Source of the DNA: DATDCV01 sp036524155 | Lineage (GTDB): Bacteria > Verrucomicrobiota > Verrucomicrobiia > Limisphaerales > UBA8199 | NCBI GenBank assembly: GCA_036524155.1 | Contig: DATDCV010000173.1 | Location: 1 to 25,475 of the forward strand | DNA length: 25,475 nt | Direction of reading: 5' to 3' | In this document: positions 14,089-21,984 of the stretch, piece after piece | Numbering within the stretch: position 1 is the stretch's first letter | How the letters are laid out: every line of letters begins with the position of its first letter | The notes under the pieces: generated by a model | What the model was told of the DNA's origin: nothing | Databases searched by the model: none | Seen by the model: the letters and a program-made list of their open reading frames with translations, nothing else | Position numbers and translations under genes: made by a program

Positions 14089-16266
14089 TTAATCTGCCAG
14101 GCGGAAGAACCTGGTCGGTTCGGTAAAGGTGTTCGTCCACGGGGCCAGGAAAGCGCCGCGGGTGATGTTGGTGTAGGTATTCGGGCTGAGGACTTGCGGG
14201 ACGTTTGTGTATACCCCAGACACATCCACCGCCGTCTGCAGCCGGTGCCCGCCCACCCAATTCAGCACCATGTCGCTTCCGACGGTATCAGCCGACAAGG
14301 CAGGCCTTTCCGGAGCCGGCGGGTAGGTTCCACCGTCCGGCACGTACAGGAAACGCAAAGTGATCGGATCATTGACGTTGACCTGCGGATTCCCCACGCC
14401 GGAGGTCGTGAGGCGGACCCATTTTGTCGCGGTGGTCCCGTTCCAGGCCCACTGCAACCGCATGGACTTGGTCCCCTCGTACGCCTGGCTGTTCACTACT
14501 GCTGCCGAGTTGGGAGCGCCGGCCAGGTTACCACTCGTGCTGCCCGAGAAACCAGGTGCCCGCAGAGCATAATCAGAACTGCCCGCCGGCGCCGGTTCCA
14601 TGTTGTAGAACACCGTCTCCCCGTTCTGGATGGTGTCCAGATAGATATCATGCGGCCCGGTAGTGGTGAGATCGTCAATTGCGAAGGCAAGAGCGTCGAT
14701 CGTATACCAATTACTCCGGAGCCCGGAAATGGTACCAACCGGATCCATGTCGCCAGAGGCGGAATTCCATTTTACCGAAGGCCCGGTTTGAGTTCTGGAA
14801 GGCGCCACCGTGTTCCCAAACAGCCATGCGTTGTTCGCATCGCTATAGGTTGTGGCCGCCACCACATCCACATATTCGTTGTAGCCGCTCGAGGCGACAC
14901 TGCGCAGCAAGCGGTATCCCTCTGCCCCGGGGACCGAATCCCATGACCAGTTCACGGCAAATGTGTCATTGCTGGTGACCGCGGCGGTCTGAGCGCCGAC
15001 GCTCGAGTAGACCACCACACTGTTCGCCGCCACGGTCCGGTAGGCATAAACTTGAACCTCAACAGGAGAATTGCCAAGGTAGCCTGGCCCGGGCACCAGG
15101 GTTCCGACTGCATTCGAGGCGTTGCCAACCGTCTGAAAGCCAGCGTCAAATGTCACCGTCTGCCAGACCGCGTTACTAGGATAAATTACCTGGCCCGGGG
15201 TGCCCGGTGCGGCGCTGAGCCGGTTCGTGACTCCCAGGAAATGGATATTTCCGGTCGAGCCGCCGGTGGTGACGCCTGGAGTCCCTGCGGGGCCCGTGCT
15301 CGGAGTTTCCCGGAGACTCAGAGCCAGCCTGACGCGTGGATTCGGGACGCCAATGACGATTCCGGTAGGAACGCCCCAGAGGCAACCCTCCAGCCCATTG
15401 AGGGTCTGGGTGGCCGCCAGTTGGCCGCCCTTAACCAACCCGCTGACCGTAACCGTGAGGGTGGCGTTCGTTATCGACGTGGTCCGCTGGCCGACGAGCG
15501 ACCATGTGTCATTCGCGTATTGATAAACCTTAATGGCCGTCGCGTTCACATCGATCCCGGTGACCGTCACTGTCGTCGAGGACACCGAATAGGCTCCGGA
15601 AATGCCCAGTGGCGCGACCGTCGCGCACTCGTCACTCAGGAACAGGAACGTGTCGACTAACAGTCGTTTCTGGGCGCCGGCGTCCACATCACCGCTCTCC
15701 CAGAAAAAGTTCATCTTGGGCGTGGAGGTGTCTGGCGCATTCGTCAGGAAACCAAGAAACTGCCATGGGTTCATGCCGCCGGACGCCACTCCGTATTTGG
15801 ATTGGAACTTGTCGGTGTTGGTAAACGAAAGCGTGCACCCCTCCACATTGGTGACCCCCAGCACTACGTTCGTGCTCACATTCGCGGCGGCCGAACTGAA
15901 CACGTGGTACACCCGGTAAACCCCGCCTGTCACACCCAGCGTCGGGCTGACGGTTATGCCATAGTCCGGGGTCGAACCGCTCGCGAAGGAGGTACTGAAA
16001 TACCGTGCCCCCGCGGTCGCGGGTTTGCCCGGCGCGAGCGAGACCGCACTAGTGAAATCACCCAGATAGTTTTCGTTGTACACCAGCGAAAAGTTGACGT
16101 TATAATCCTGATTAAGCCGGCACGTTGCAGCATCCGTGCAGTTCGACGTCGTGGCCGTCACATACACGAAGTCGGCCCGACTTTGCGAAACGCCCGTCGC
16201 CGCCAACGCAAGGATGGCAACGACGGTCTTGAACGAATCCACTAGAGGGAAGGAGTTGTTTTTCAT
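14089..16266 (-). CDS. Secreted surface protein with C-terminal FFRL tail
   Basis: A 725-aa protein of unknown function. Translation from ATG 16266 gives a signal peptide: MKNNSFPLVDSFK, a hydrophobic stretch TVVAILALAATGV and a probable cleavage after SQSRA (residue 31). The frame is open to 16413, but that would bury the signal peptide. The mature part is rich in Thr, Ser, Val and Gly, as in beta-sandwich surface proteins. A fibronectin-III-like stretch (SWDSVPGAEGYRLLRSV) lies mid-protein. A jelly-roll-like segment near the C-terminus resembles carbohydrate-binding modules only weakly. The last about 60 residues (LNWVGGHRLQTAVDVSG ... EPTRFFRLAD) match the tail module also seen at the end of the CotH-type protein at 22220. 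No catalytic motif is recognised. It is divergent from the sialidase-like gene. Confidence 0.85.
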   Translation of the reverse strand: MKNNSFPLVDSFKTVVAILALAATGVSQSRADFVYVTATTSNCTDAATCRLNQDYNVNFSLVYNENYLGDFTSAVSLAPGKPATAGARYFSTSFASGSTPDYGITVSPTLGVTGGVYRVYHVFSSAAANVSTNVVLGVTNVEGCTLSFTNTDKFQSKYGVASGGMNPWQFLGFLTNAPDTSTPKMNFFWESGDVDAGAQKRLLVDTFLFLSDECATVAPLGISGAYSVSSTTVTVTGIDVNATAIKVYQYANDTWSLVGQRTTSITNATLTVTVSGLVKGGQLAATQTLNGLEGCLWGVPTGIVIGVPNPRVRLALSLRETPSTGPAGTPGVTTGGSTGNIHFLGVTNRLSAAPGTPGQVIYPSNAVWQTVTFDAGFQTVGNASNAVGTLVPGPGYLGNSPVEVQVYAYRTVAANSVVVYSSVGAQTAAVTSNDTFAVNWSWDSVPGAEGYRLLRSVASSGYNEYVDVVAATTYSDANNAWLFGNTVAPSRTQTGPSVKWNSASGDMDPVGTISGLRSNWYTIDALAFAIDDLTTTGPHDIYLDTIQNGETVFYNMEPAPAGSSDYALRAPGFSGSTSGNLAGAPNSAAVVNSQAYEGTKSMRLQWAWNGTTATKWVRLTTSGVGNPQVNVNDPITLRFLYVPDGGTYPPAPERPALSADTVGSDMVLNWVGGHRLQTAVDVSGVYTNVPQVLSPNTYTNITRGAFLAPWTNTFTEPTRFFRLAD

Positions 16267-16440
16267 AGAGGCGGTTTGGTTGCAATTAGCCCTCGCCGTT
16301 CTGGCGGTTTTCGCAGACGGCTGTGGCTGGGTGATTGTGACCCCGGAACGACAGCCTGACGTTCCGTCCATGGGCAGCGAACACACCAAATGCTTTCGCT
16401 TAGCTACTTCCAAGTCAAAGCAGAATGCGCTGGTCTGGCA

Positions 16441-16482
16441 TCACATGTTCATGTGAGGTTTCCTCCTTGCGGGGAACATGTG
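16441..16482. promoter_or_regulatory. Nested inverted repeats in the divergent control region
   Basis: TCACATG-TT-CATGTGA (16441-16456) is a perfect 7+7 inverted repeat. Its CACATGTTC (16442-16450) recurs as the reverse complement GAACATGTG at 16474-16482. The second site ends 2 bp before the -35 candidate of the sialidase-like gene. The layout suits a dimeric regulator acting on one or both divergent genes; that is inference. Confidence 0.45.
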
Positions 16483-16484
16483 CG

Positions 16485-16512
16485 TTGAATTCCCCCGGTT
16501 TTGGCCTATAAA
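16485..16512 (+). promoter_or_regulatory. Candidate promoter of the sialidase-like gene
   Basis: TTGAAT (16485-16490), a 16-bp spacer and TATAAA (16507-16512, 5 of 6 to consensus). The -10 ends 6 bp before the ATG at 16519, so a transcript from it would start about at the start codon, although AAAGGTGGT, which resembles a Shine-Dalgarno, also lies there. Confidence 0.5.
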
Positions 16513-16518
16513 GGTGGT

Positions 16519-17790
16519 ATGCGAAAGCCTGGCCTTACAACGTTATCGCTGTTTTTGTGCATTACGGCGTGCTGTTTGTGGTTGGGGCGCGTTGCTGGTT
16601 TCTCGTCCGAACATCCGCTATTCGAGGCCGAGTTGGTCTTTCCTCTCGAGACCTGGCACAACCACGCCTCCTGCATCGTAGAAGCGCCTAACGGCGAGCT
16701 GTTGGTTTGCTGGTTTCACGGCTCGGGAGAGCGCACGGCCGACGACGTAAAAATCGAGGGCGCGCGGCTTCGCAAAGGCCGGCGCCAATGGAGCCCACGG
16801 TTTACCCTGGCGGATACGCCGGCGTTCCCGGATGGGAATCCGTGCATGCTGATCGACCCGAAAGGACGTTTGTGGTTTCTGCACACCACGATCCTGGCCA
16901 ACACCTGGGAGAGCGCGCTGCTCAAGGTGCGCGTGAGCAGTCACTATCGCTACGACCCACCGGTCTGGGACTCGAGCGAAGTCCTGCACATCAAGCCGGG
17001 CCCGGAGTTTGACGCGGAGGTGGCACGGCGTTTGCCCGAGTTGGAGGCGTCTGTCGGCGCGCTGAAATTGAGCGAGCGCCAGCGTCGGGAGGCTGCGGAT
17101 TTCCTGCAGGCGATGCGGCAGCATTCCACCGATAAGCTCTATCGGCGCCTCGGCTGGATGACCCGCGCCCATCCCTTCGTGCTCGAGGGGCACCGCCTCA
17201 TCGTGCCGCTCTACCACGATGGGTTTTCCTGTTCGCTGATGGCCATCAGCGACGACTGGGGGGCGACGTGGCATACCAGCGCTCCCCTTGTCGGCGCTGG
17301 CAACATCCAGCCCAGCATCGTTCAACGCCGCGATGGATCACTTTTTACGCTGATGCGGGACAATGGTCCGCCGCCCAAAAGATTAATGCAGAGCGAATCG
17401 CGCGACCGAGGCGAGACCTGGTCGGCCGTTACCGACACTGATTTGCCAAACCCGGGATCGGGCGCAGAAATTATCTCGCTCCGCAACGGCCACTGGGTCC
17501 TCATCAGCAACGACACCGAGTCCGGCCGCTATCAACTGGCGGTTCAGATTTCCGACGACGAGGGGCGCAGCTGGAAATGGAAGCGTTATCTCGAGCGGGA
17601 TCCTCGAGGGCCGGAGGCGGGCAGCTACCATTACCCAAGTATCATCCAGTCGAAGGATGGAACTCTCCATGCCAGTTACAGTTACCATTTAAACCGCAAG
17701 AGCCTGCCTAAGGACAGCGACGGCGATCCTGCGGCAAAATCAATAAAGCACGCCCATTTCAACGAGGCTTGGGTGATGCAGGGAGAATAA
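16519..17790 (+). CDS. Sialidase-like BNR/Asp-box glycosidase, secreted
   Basis: A 423-aa exported protein of the predicted neuraminidase (BNR_2) family, which has a six-bladed beta-propeller fold. ATG 16519 follows AAAGGTGGT and starts a signal peptide (MRKPGLTTLSLFLCITACC...VAG, about 27 aa); a TTG at 16501 is less likely. Three Asp boxes are visible: SDDWGATW (244-251), SRDRGETW (294-301) and SDDEGRSW (345-352). A charged helical insertion at about 160-210 (SERQRREAADFLQAMRQHS) interrupts the propeller. Cys residues in the leader (CITACC) leave a lipoprotein possible, but no clean lipobox is present. The substrate may be sialic acid or another host or algal glycan; the family name does not prove sialidase activity. 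It is divergent from the secreted protein at 14089-16266. Confidence 0.87.
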   Translation: MRKPGLTTLSLFLCITACCLWLGRVAGFSSEHPLFEAELVFPLETWHNHASCIVEAPNGELLVCWFHGSGERTADDVKIEGARLRKGRRQWSPRFTLADTPAFPDGNPCMLIDPKGRLWFLHTTILANTWESALLKVRVSSHYRYDPPVWDSSEVLHIKPGPEFDAEVARRLPELEASVGALKLSERQRREAADFLQAMRQHSTDKLYRRLGWMTRAHPFVLEGHRLIVPLYHDGFSCSLMAISDDWGATWHTSAPLVGAGNIQPSIVQRRDGSLFTLMRDNGPPPKRLMQSESRDRGETWSAVTDTDLPNPGSGAEIISLRNGHWVLISNDTESGRYQLAVQISDDEGRSWKWKRYLERDPRGPEAGSYHYPSIIQSKDGTLHASYSYHLNRKSLPKDSDGDPAAKSIKHAHFNEAWVMQGE

Positions 17791-17841
17791 TCCCCAAACC
17801 GCAACCTCGCGGCTTAACCCCATGAACCCGTGGGCTCGCCT

Positions 17842-17866
17842 CCCTCTCCTCCTCAGGAGGAGAGGG
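17842..17866. repeat. REP-like palindromic hairpin
   Basis: CCCTCTCCTCCT and AGGAGGAGAGGG are perfectly complementary arms of 12 bases around one C, inside a longer purine/pyrimidine-skewed stretch. Similar CCCTCTCC...GGAGAGGG hairpins are dispersed in many GC-rich bacterial genomes. It could also slow transcription after the sialidase-like gene at 17790. Only one copy is in the window. Confidence 0.55.
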
Positions 17867-17952
17867 CAGGGGGAGAGGAGGCCCTTTCGTGTGCGCAACG
17901 GTGCGGGCCGCGAGATTTTTCCTGGACGAACTCGGGGCGCGACTTAGACCGG

Positions 17953-18867
17953 CTAATACCCGCTCTCAAGCCGCGCGATGCGTTGCTCAATCGGTGGGTG
18001 GCTAGCGAAGAGCATTAGCAGACTGCTGCGCGGGCCGGCGATCTTCAAGGACTGGAAAGACTGGTGTTGGTGCGCTTCCGCCGCGACGACTTCGGGATCG
18101 TTCAGCGTTGCCAGCGCGCGCAACGCGCCAATCATATTCTGTCGTCCCGCCAACCGGGCGCCGCCGGCATCGGCGCGGAATTCCCGCCACCTGGAGAACG
18201 AGCAGACGACAATCTGCCCGAGGATTGTGAGCACGACCTGAAATACAATCGCCAGCAAGAACTCAAACGTTCCGCCGCCCCGGTCATCGCGCGAGCGCAG
18301 CGCCTGGCTGATGACAAAGGCCAGCACGCGCGACAGAAAGAGCACGAAAGAGTTGATGACTCCCTGGACCAGCGTCATGGTAACCATGTCGCCGTTGGCA
18401 ATGTGAGTTACCTCGTGACCCAGAACGCCTTCCACCTCCCTCGAGCCCATGCGCCGTAGTAAGCCCGTGGACACCGCCACCAGCGCGCGGGATCTGGTCG
18501 GGCCGGTGGCGAAAGCGTTGATCTCATCGGATTCATAGATGCCGACCTCGGGCAATTTCGGCAATCCGGCGCCGCGGGCGAGTCCGTGGACGGTCTCGAC
18601 CAGGTTCCTGAGCGTGGGGTCGCTGGTTTCGGGAGGAATGACCTGGACCCCCATCATCCACTTGGCCATCAGGCGCGAGATCGCCAGGGAGATGAATGCA
18701 CCACCGAAGCCCCACACCAGGCAGGTCACTGCCAAGCCCGCCATACCCCCCTTCGGGAAATACTGGCCGACCCGCAGCAGGTAAAGGATCGTCGTGATGG
18801 TGACCATCACCAGGATGTTCACCGTCATGAGCAGAAAGACGCGCTTTGCCATCTGTGCAAATTTCAT
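17953..18867 (-). CDS. htpX: HtpX-type M48 membrane metalloprotease
   Basis: A 304-aa zinc protease of the inner membrane that degrades misfolded membrane proteins. Hydrophobic segments lie at about 10-32 and 42-66 in the N-terminus and at about 165-190 and 200-222 around the catalytic part. The zinc motif is HEVTH (151-155) within VLGHEVTHIANGDM. The third ligand is E229 in FSRWREFRADAGGARLAG. The substrate-groove segment YESDEINAFATGP is also present. The length is typical (about 290-300 aa). Start ATG 18867 gives the normal short cytoplasmic N-terminus; no Shine-Dalgarno precedes it. It is divergent from the HTH-IIA gene. Confidence 0.95.
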   Translation of the reverse strand: MKFAQMAKRVFLLMTVNILVMVTITTILYLLRVGQYFPKGGMAGLAVTCLVWGFGGAFISLAISRLMAKWMMGVQVIPPETSDPTLRNLVETVHGLARGAGLPKLPEVGIYESDEINAFATGPTRSRALVAVSTGLLRRMGSREVEGVLGHEVTHIANGDMVTMTLVQGVINSFVLFLSRVLAFVISQALRSRDDRGGGTFEFLLAIVFQVVLTILGQIVVCSFSRWREFRADAGGARLAGRQNMIGALRALATLNDPEVVAAEAHQHQSFQSLKIAGPRSSLLMLFASHPPIEQRIARLESGY

Positions 18868-19229
18868 AAGTCGCTACGAACAGACTGCAGATTCTCTTGG
18901 TTGATTCAAAACTACTTGACGGAGCCGGTGATTCGAATCCACTCCCCGGCACGCACGTCATAAAATAATGCAGCTGGGGCCTTTTGCCAACACTATGGAC
19001 GTCGTTTTGTAAGATCTTCGTTCGCAACGGTCAGGGTTTGCGAAAACCCTTGCTTCAGCCCCCAGCCACTCGCCCGGAAGCCAGCATTCGCCCGGGCCAG
19101 TGATCTTCGCGAGAATTGACTTTCCCGCGGTGAATCCACAACATCTTTGTGGCCATGAATCAGGGCGTTGCTTCGATGCCATGCCAATGCGCGCGGGCCG
19201 TCACCGAAGGTGCGAGGGGGAGGTGAACG
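18868..19229. other. Divergent intergenic region between htpX and the HTH-IIA gene
   Basis: There is no credible gene in this 362-bp gap. It holds a hairpin AGGGTTT-GCGA-AAACCCT (19033-19050) with a GNRA-type loop and no T-run, a tRNA T-loop-like string near 18930 that does not fold into a tRNA, and a strong Shine-Dalgarno (GGGGGAGGTGA) just before 19230. Promoters for both flanking genes are expected here, but I could not place them. Confidence 0.5.
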
Positions 19230-19964
19230 ATGCCCTACCGTACGCTAAACCTTGAAGAGGTCGCTCAATACCTGCATATGGAGCGTGGTGACGTCGAACA
19301 GTTGGTGAAGGACCAGGAGATCCCGTTCGAGCGCCATGGCGGCCGCGTGCTCTTCCGCAAAATTGACATCGACTCCTGGGCGTCGCCACGGATTATGGGG
19401 CTGGAAGGCCGCCGCCTGGCCGCCTACCACCAGAAAACCTCGGCTGATACGCGCACGATCCTAAGGCAGGCGGCCATCCTCCCGCAGATGATCCGGCCGG
19501 AGTACATCGAGCCTGCGCTGCAGGCCAAAACCAAGGCCTCGGTTCTGCGCGAAATGGTCCAGTTGGCCGAGAGAACGGACCGCGTTTGGGACGCCAAGGG
19601 ATTGCTGTCCGGACTTAAGGCAAGAGAGGAACTCTGCTCGACGGGCCTCCCCGGTGGCCTGGCCATTCTACACACTCGGCAAGCTGAGGACTACTTGTTC
19701 GAATCACTGTTCCTCGTGCTGGGCCGCACCGTGCAGGACATTCCTTTTGGAGCGCCCGATGGCGGGCCGACGAACCTGTTCTTTTTGATCGCCTGTCCCG
19801 ACGACCGCCTGCACCTGCATACCCTGGCTCGCCTCTGCATCATGGCCCAGAAAACTGACCTGCTGATGAATCTGCGCGCCGCTGCGGATGCGCCGACCAT
19901 GTACGAGTGCTTGGTCGCTGCGGAGGACGAAGTGCTCGCGAGCAAGTCGGCAAGAGAATCCTAG
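19230..19964 (+). CDS. HTH-PTS EIIA (PtsN-like) fusion regulator
   Basis: A 244-aa two-domain protein. The N-terminal about 55 residues (LNLEEVAQYLHMERGDVEQLVKDQ ... GGRVLFRKIDIDSW, given here in parts) are an excisionase/MerR-like winged helix-turn-helix that would bind DNA. Residues about 85-235 form a fructose/nitrogen-type EIIA domain. Its phosphorylation site is H148 in GLPGGLAILHTR, the family GxAIPH position with Leu in place of Pro. FLIACPDDRLHLHTLARL is also typical. A phosphorylated EIIA domain could switch DNA binding; this is inference. A strong Shine-Dalgarno (GGAGGTGA) fixes the start. No EI, HPr, EIIB or EIIC gene is nearby, so its phosphodonor is encoded elsewhere. Such HTH-IIA proteins are, to my knowledge, known in Planctomycetota and Verrucomicrobiota. 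Confidence 0.85.
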   Translation: MPYRTLNLEEVAQYLHMERGDVEQLVKDQEIPFERHGGRVLFRKIDIDSWASPRIMGLEGRRLAAYHQKTSADTRTILRQAAILPQMIRPEYIEPALQAKTKASVLREMVQLAERTDRVWDAKGLLSGLKAREELCSTGLPGGLAILHTRQAEDYLFESLFLVLGRTVQDIPFGAPDGGPTNLFFLIACPDDRLHLHTLARLCIMAQKTDLLMNLRAAADAPTMYECLVAAEDEVLASKSARES

Positions 19965-19997
19965 CCTCTGGATGTTTTACATGCGTGGTGCCGCACT

Positions 19998-20014
19998 GCC
20001 GACATGGTGTCGGC
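19998..20014 (+). terminator. Weak hairpin after the HTH-IIA gene
   Basis: GCCGACA-TGG-TGTCGGC is a perfect 7-bp stem with a 3-nt loop, 34 nt after the stop codon. The following TTATCC is only weakly T-rich, so terminator function is uncertain. Confidence 0.35.
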
Positions 20015-20099
20015 TTATCCCGCTCTTGCCGCACAAGCCGATATTACGTCGGCGCTTCGGTCCGTCGCGGTGCCGTGCAAGTTACGAGAAATAGGCGGG

Positions 20100-21653
20100 C
20101 TAGGGTGCAGGGTCGAGGGGGTGCGCTGTCCCCGCGAATCGCGCCTGTCGTTTCAAACCCGCGCCGGCCGTATGAGTGCCGGAGGTGCGTCCGTCGTTCG
20201 GAAGAAAATCTTTGAGGAACGAGGGCTTATCTTTCCGTCCGCCCCGCAGGTAATCGTGCCATAGGGCGTTCGCTGCGGCCGTTGGGTCCAGGCGAACTTC
20301 GTCGCAAAGATATCTGAAGAGCAGGTGCATCAGCCTCACCAGGGCGATGCTGTCGGTTCTGCCTACCCTCTCGTGCAGCCATTCGCTCCAGCGCAGAAAC
20401 CCCGCGAACGCCGATTTGTCCCCGCTCCAGATTAGGGGAGTAGTCTCCACGAAATTGCCGCTGTTCCCGACGAGGTCCCAATGCCGTGCAAAGCGCCGGA
20501 TCTTTTGCATGGTCGAAAAATCGATGAGCGTGTTTTCCAGGATTTCGTAAGGCGGGTTCGGGTTATACCTCATCCGCCACCCCGAATCGTGGCGGGCGAT
20601 GGGGGCGCCACGCAGGCGCTTGAGCAGGCCGACCTGGATTTCTTGAGGATGCAACGCCACCAACCGGTCAAAACCGGCCGCAAAACTCGCCAGGTCTTCT
20701 CCCGGCAACCCCGCGATGAGATCGGCGTGGATGTGACTGCCGGTTGACTGGCGCAGGAACCTGAGGGTTTCCTCCACACGCGGATTGGTCTGACGCCGAT
20801 TCACTAAATCAGCGGCCTGTTCGTTGAATGTCTGGATGCCGACCTCGAGTTGCAGCGTTCCAGGCGGGAAACGGGCAATGACTTTGCGTAGCGACTCCGG
20901 CAACCGATCCGGAACAACTTCGAAATGGAAAAACGTGTCCGACCGCCCTCGCTCGAGTAGAAACTCCAGCACGGCCCTGCTCGCTTCCGGGTTCAGGTTG
21001 AATGTGCGGTCGACAAACTTGAACTGTCTTGCGCCGCGTTCCAGCAGCCGTTGCAGGCTCTCAAACAAAGGTGGCAGCGGTATCTGGCGAACGGGAACGT
21101 CCAGCGAGGAGAGGCAAAACTCGCAACTGAATGGGCAGCCACGCGAAGCTTCGACGTACACGACCCTGTGTGCCAAATCGGCTTCGGTGTAGAGTTCGTA
21201 AGGTAACGCCACCTGCGCCAGATCCGGCGGTTCGGCGGCAATCACCTTCTGTGCAGGCGGATTTCCAGCCAAAATGTCACGACAAACCTCGGCGAACTTA
21301 AAGTCCGCCTCGCCGGTGATCACGAAATCGGCTAGCTGCACGATTGGTTGATCGCCAATTTCATAGCTGACTTCAGGCCCGCCGAGAATCAAGGTGATGT
21401 CTGGCCGGAGGGTTTTGAGAGTCGCCACGAGTTCCCGCATTGGCGCGACGTTCCAAATATAGACTCCCAACCCGACAATTCTCGGGGCTTCTCGAAGGAT
21501 GCGCTCCGCGATGTCAACAGGCCGCTGGGCAATGTCGAACTCCAACAGACACGCTCGAGGTTGCAGGTCGCCCAGATTGGCCAGGAGATATCGCAGGCCA
21601 AACGACGGGTGGATGAACCGGGCGTTGAGCGTGCTTAGGACAATCTCAGGCAT
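20100..21653 (-). CDS. B12-binding-domain radical SAM protein (DUF4080-type)
   Basis: A 517-aa protein with an N-terminal Rossmann-like cobalamin-binding domain at about 1-140 (NARFIHPSFGLRYLLANL; VGLGVYIWN; LILGGPEVSYE) and a radical SAM barrel. The barrel's 4Fe-4S motif is C173, C177, C180 in SRGCPFSCEFC. A C-terminal DUF4080-type region extends from about 365 to 480. The canonical DxHxxG cobalamin motif is not seen, so B12 binding is not certain. The substrate is unknown; family members are annotated as methylases or related tailoring enzymes without proof. The final 35 residues are probably disordered. Start ATG 21653 is preceded by a good promoter candidate and no Shine-Dalgarno. It is convergent with the HTH-IIA gene. 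Confidence 0.88.
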   Translation of the reverse strand: MPEIVLSTLNARFIHPSFGLRYLLANLGDLQPRACLLEFDIAQRPVDIAERILREAPRIVGLGVYIWNVAPMRELVATLKTLRPDITLILGGPEVSYEIGDQPIVQLADFVITGEADFKFAEVCRDILAGNPPAQKVIAAEPPDLAQVALPYELYTEADLAHRVVYVEASRGCPFSCEFCLSSLDVPVRQIPLPPLFESLQRLLERGARQFKFVDRTFNLNPEASRAVLEFLLERGRSDTFFHFEVVPDRLPESLRKVIARFPPGTLQLEVGIQTFNEQAADLVNRRQTNPRVEETLRFLRQSTGSHIHADLIAGLPGEDLASFAAGFDRLVALHPQEIQVGLLKRLRGAPIARHDSGWRMRYNPNPPYEILENTLIDFSTMQKIRRFARHWDLVGNSGNFVETTPLIWSGDKSAFAGFLRWSEWLHERVGRTDSIALVRLMHLLFRYLCDEVRLDPTAAANALWHDYLRGGRKDKPSFLKDFLPNDGRTSGTHTAGAGLKRQARFAGTAHPLDPAP

Positions 21654-21662
21654 GCGAGGCCG

Positions 21663-21691
21663 AAAATAGCAGTTGCGGCAGTTCGCGGCAA
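21663..21691 (-). promoter_or_regulatory. Candidate promoter of the radical SAM gene
   Basis: On the minus strand TTGCCG (21691-21686), a 17-bp spacer and TATTTT (21668-21663). The -10 ends 9 bp before the ATG at 21653, so the 5' leader would be only about 2-3 nt. Confidence 0.45.
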
Positions 21692-21984
21692 TCAGCCGGG
21701 CCGTTATTCTTCTGTTTCGGACTCAGCTTGGAAAACCAGTTGATCTGCTCCAAAGCCGGCCGCAAGAGAGCGAGATTGAATAGCATCAGCCGTGTAGCAA
21801 ACCAGACTGCCCCCTGGGAAACTCCTAGTCGCTTCGGGAACCGCCTGTTTCGTACACTAAGTTGTTGGTTGGGTTGCGTCGCGGCCCGGTCAGTGGCCGA
21901 TGCACAGGTGCACAACACAAGGGTGTAATCCGGCAGTCCGAGTTCCGGCGCCAGCCTTTCCGATTTGATTTGAGCTGTACCAGT
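21692..21984. other. Intergenic region upstream of the radical SAM and CxxC/HGIC genes
   Basis: Short open frames occur on both strands, but none has a start signal, domain or composition that supports a gene. Apart from the adjoining radical SAM promoter I see no clear hairpin, repeat or promoter in this stretch. Confidence 0.4.

Noticed and set aside
13915..14946. 343-codon plus-strand frame covering the nfo terminator region and the end of the secreted protein gene
   Set aside because: It runs through a minus-strand terminator and an antisense coding region and shows no domain; a GC-driven open frame.
18915..18955. tRNA-like T-arm (GGTGATTCGAATCCACT) upstream of the HTH-IIA gene
   Set aside because: The stem has a mismatch at its loop-closing pair and no acceptor, D-arm or anticodon arm can be found at the right distances on either strand.
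21646..21918. 90-codon minus-strand frame upstream of the radical SAM gene
   Set aside because: No start signal or motif, and it overlaps the radical SAM promoter candidate and start codon; composition looks non-coding.
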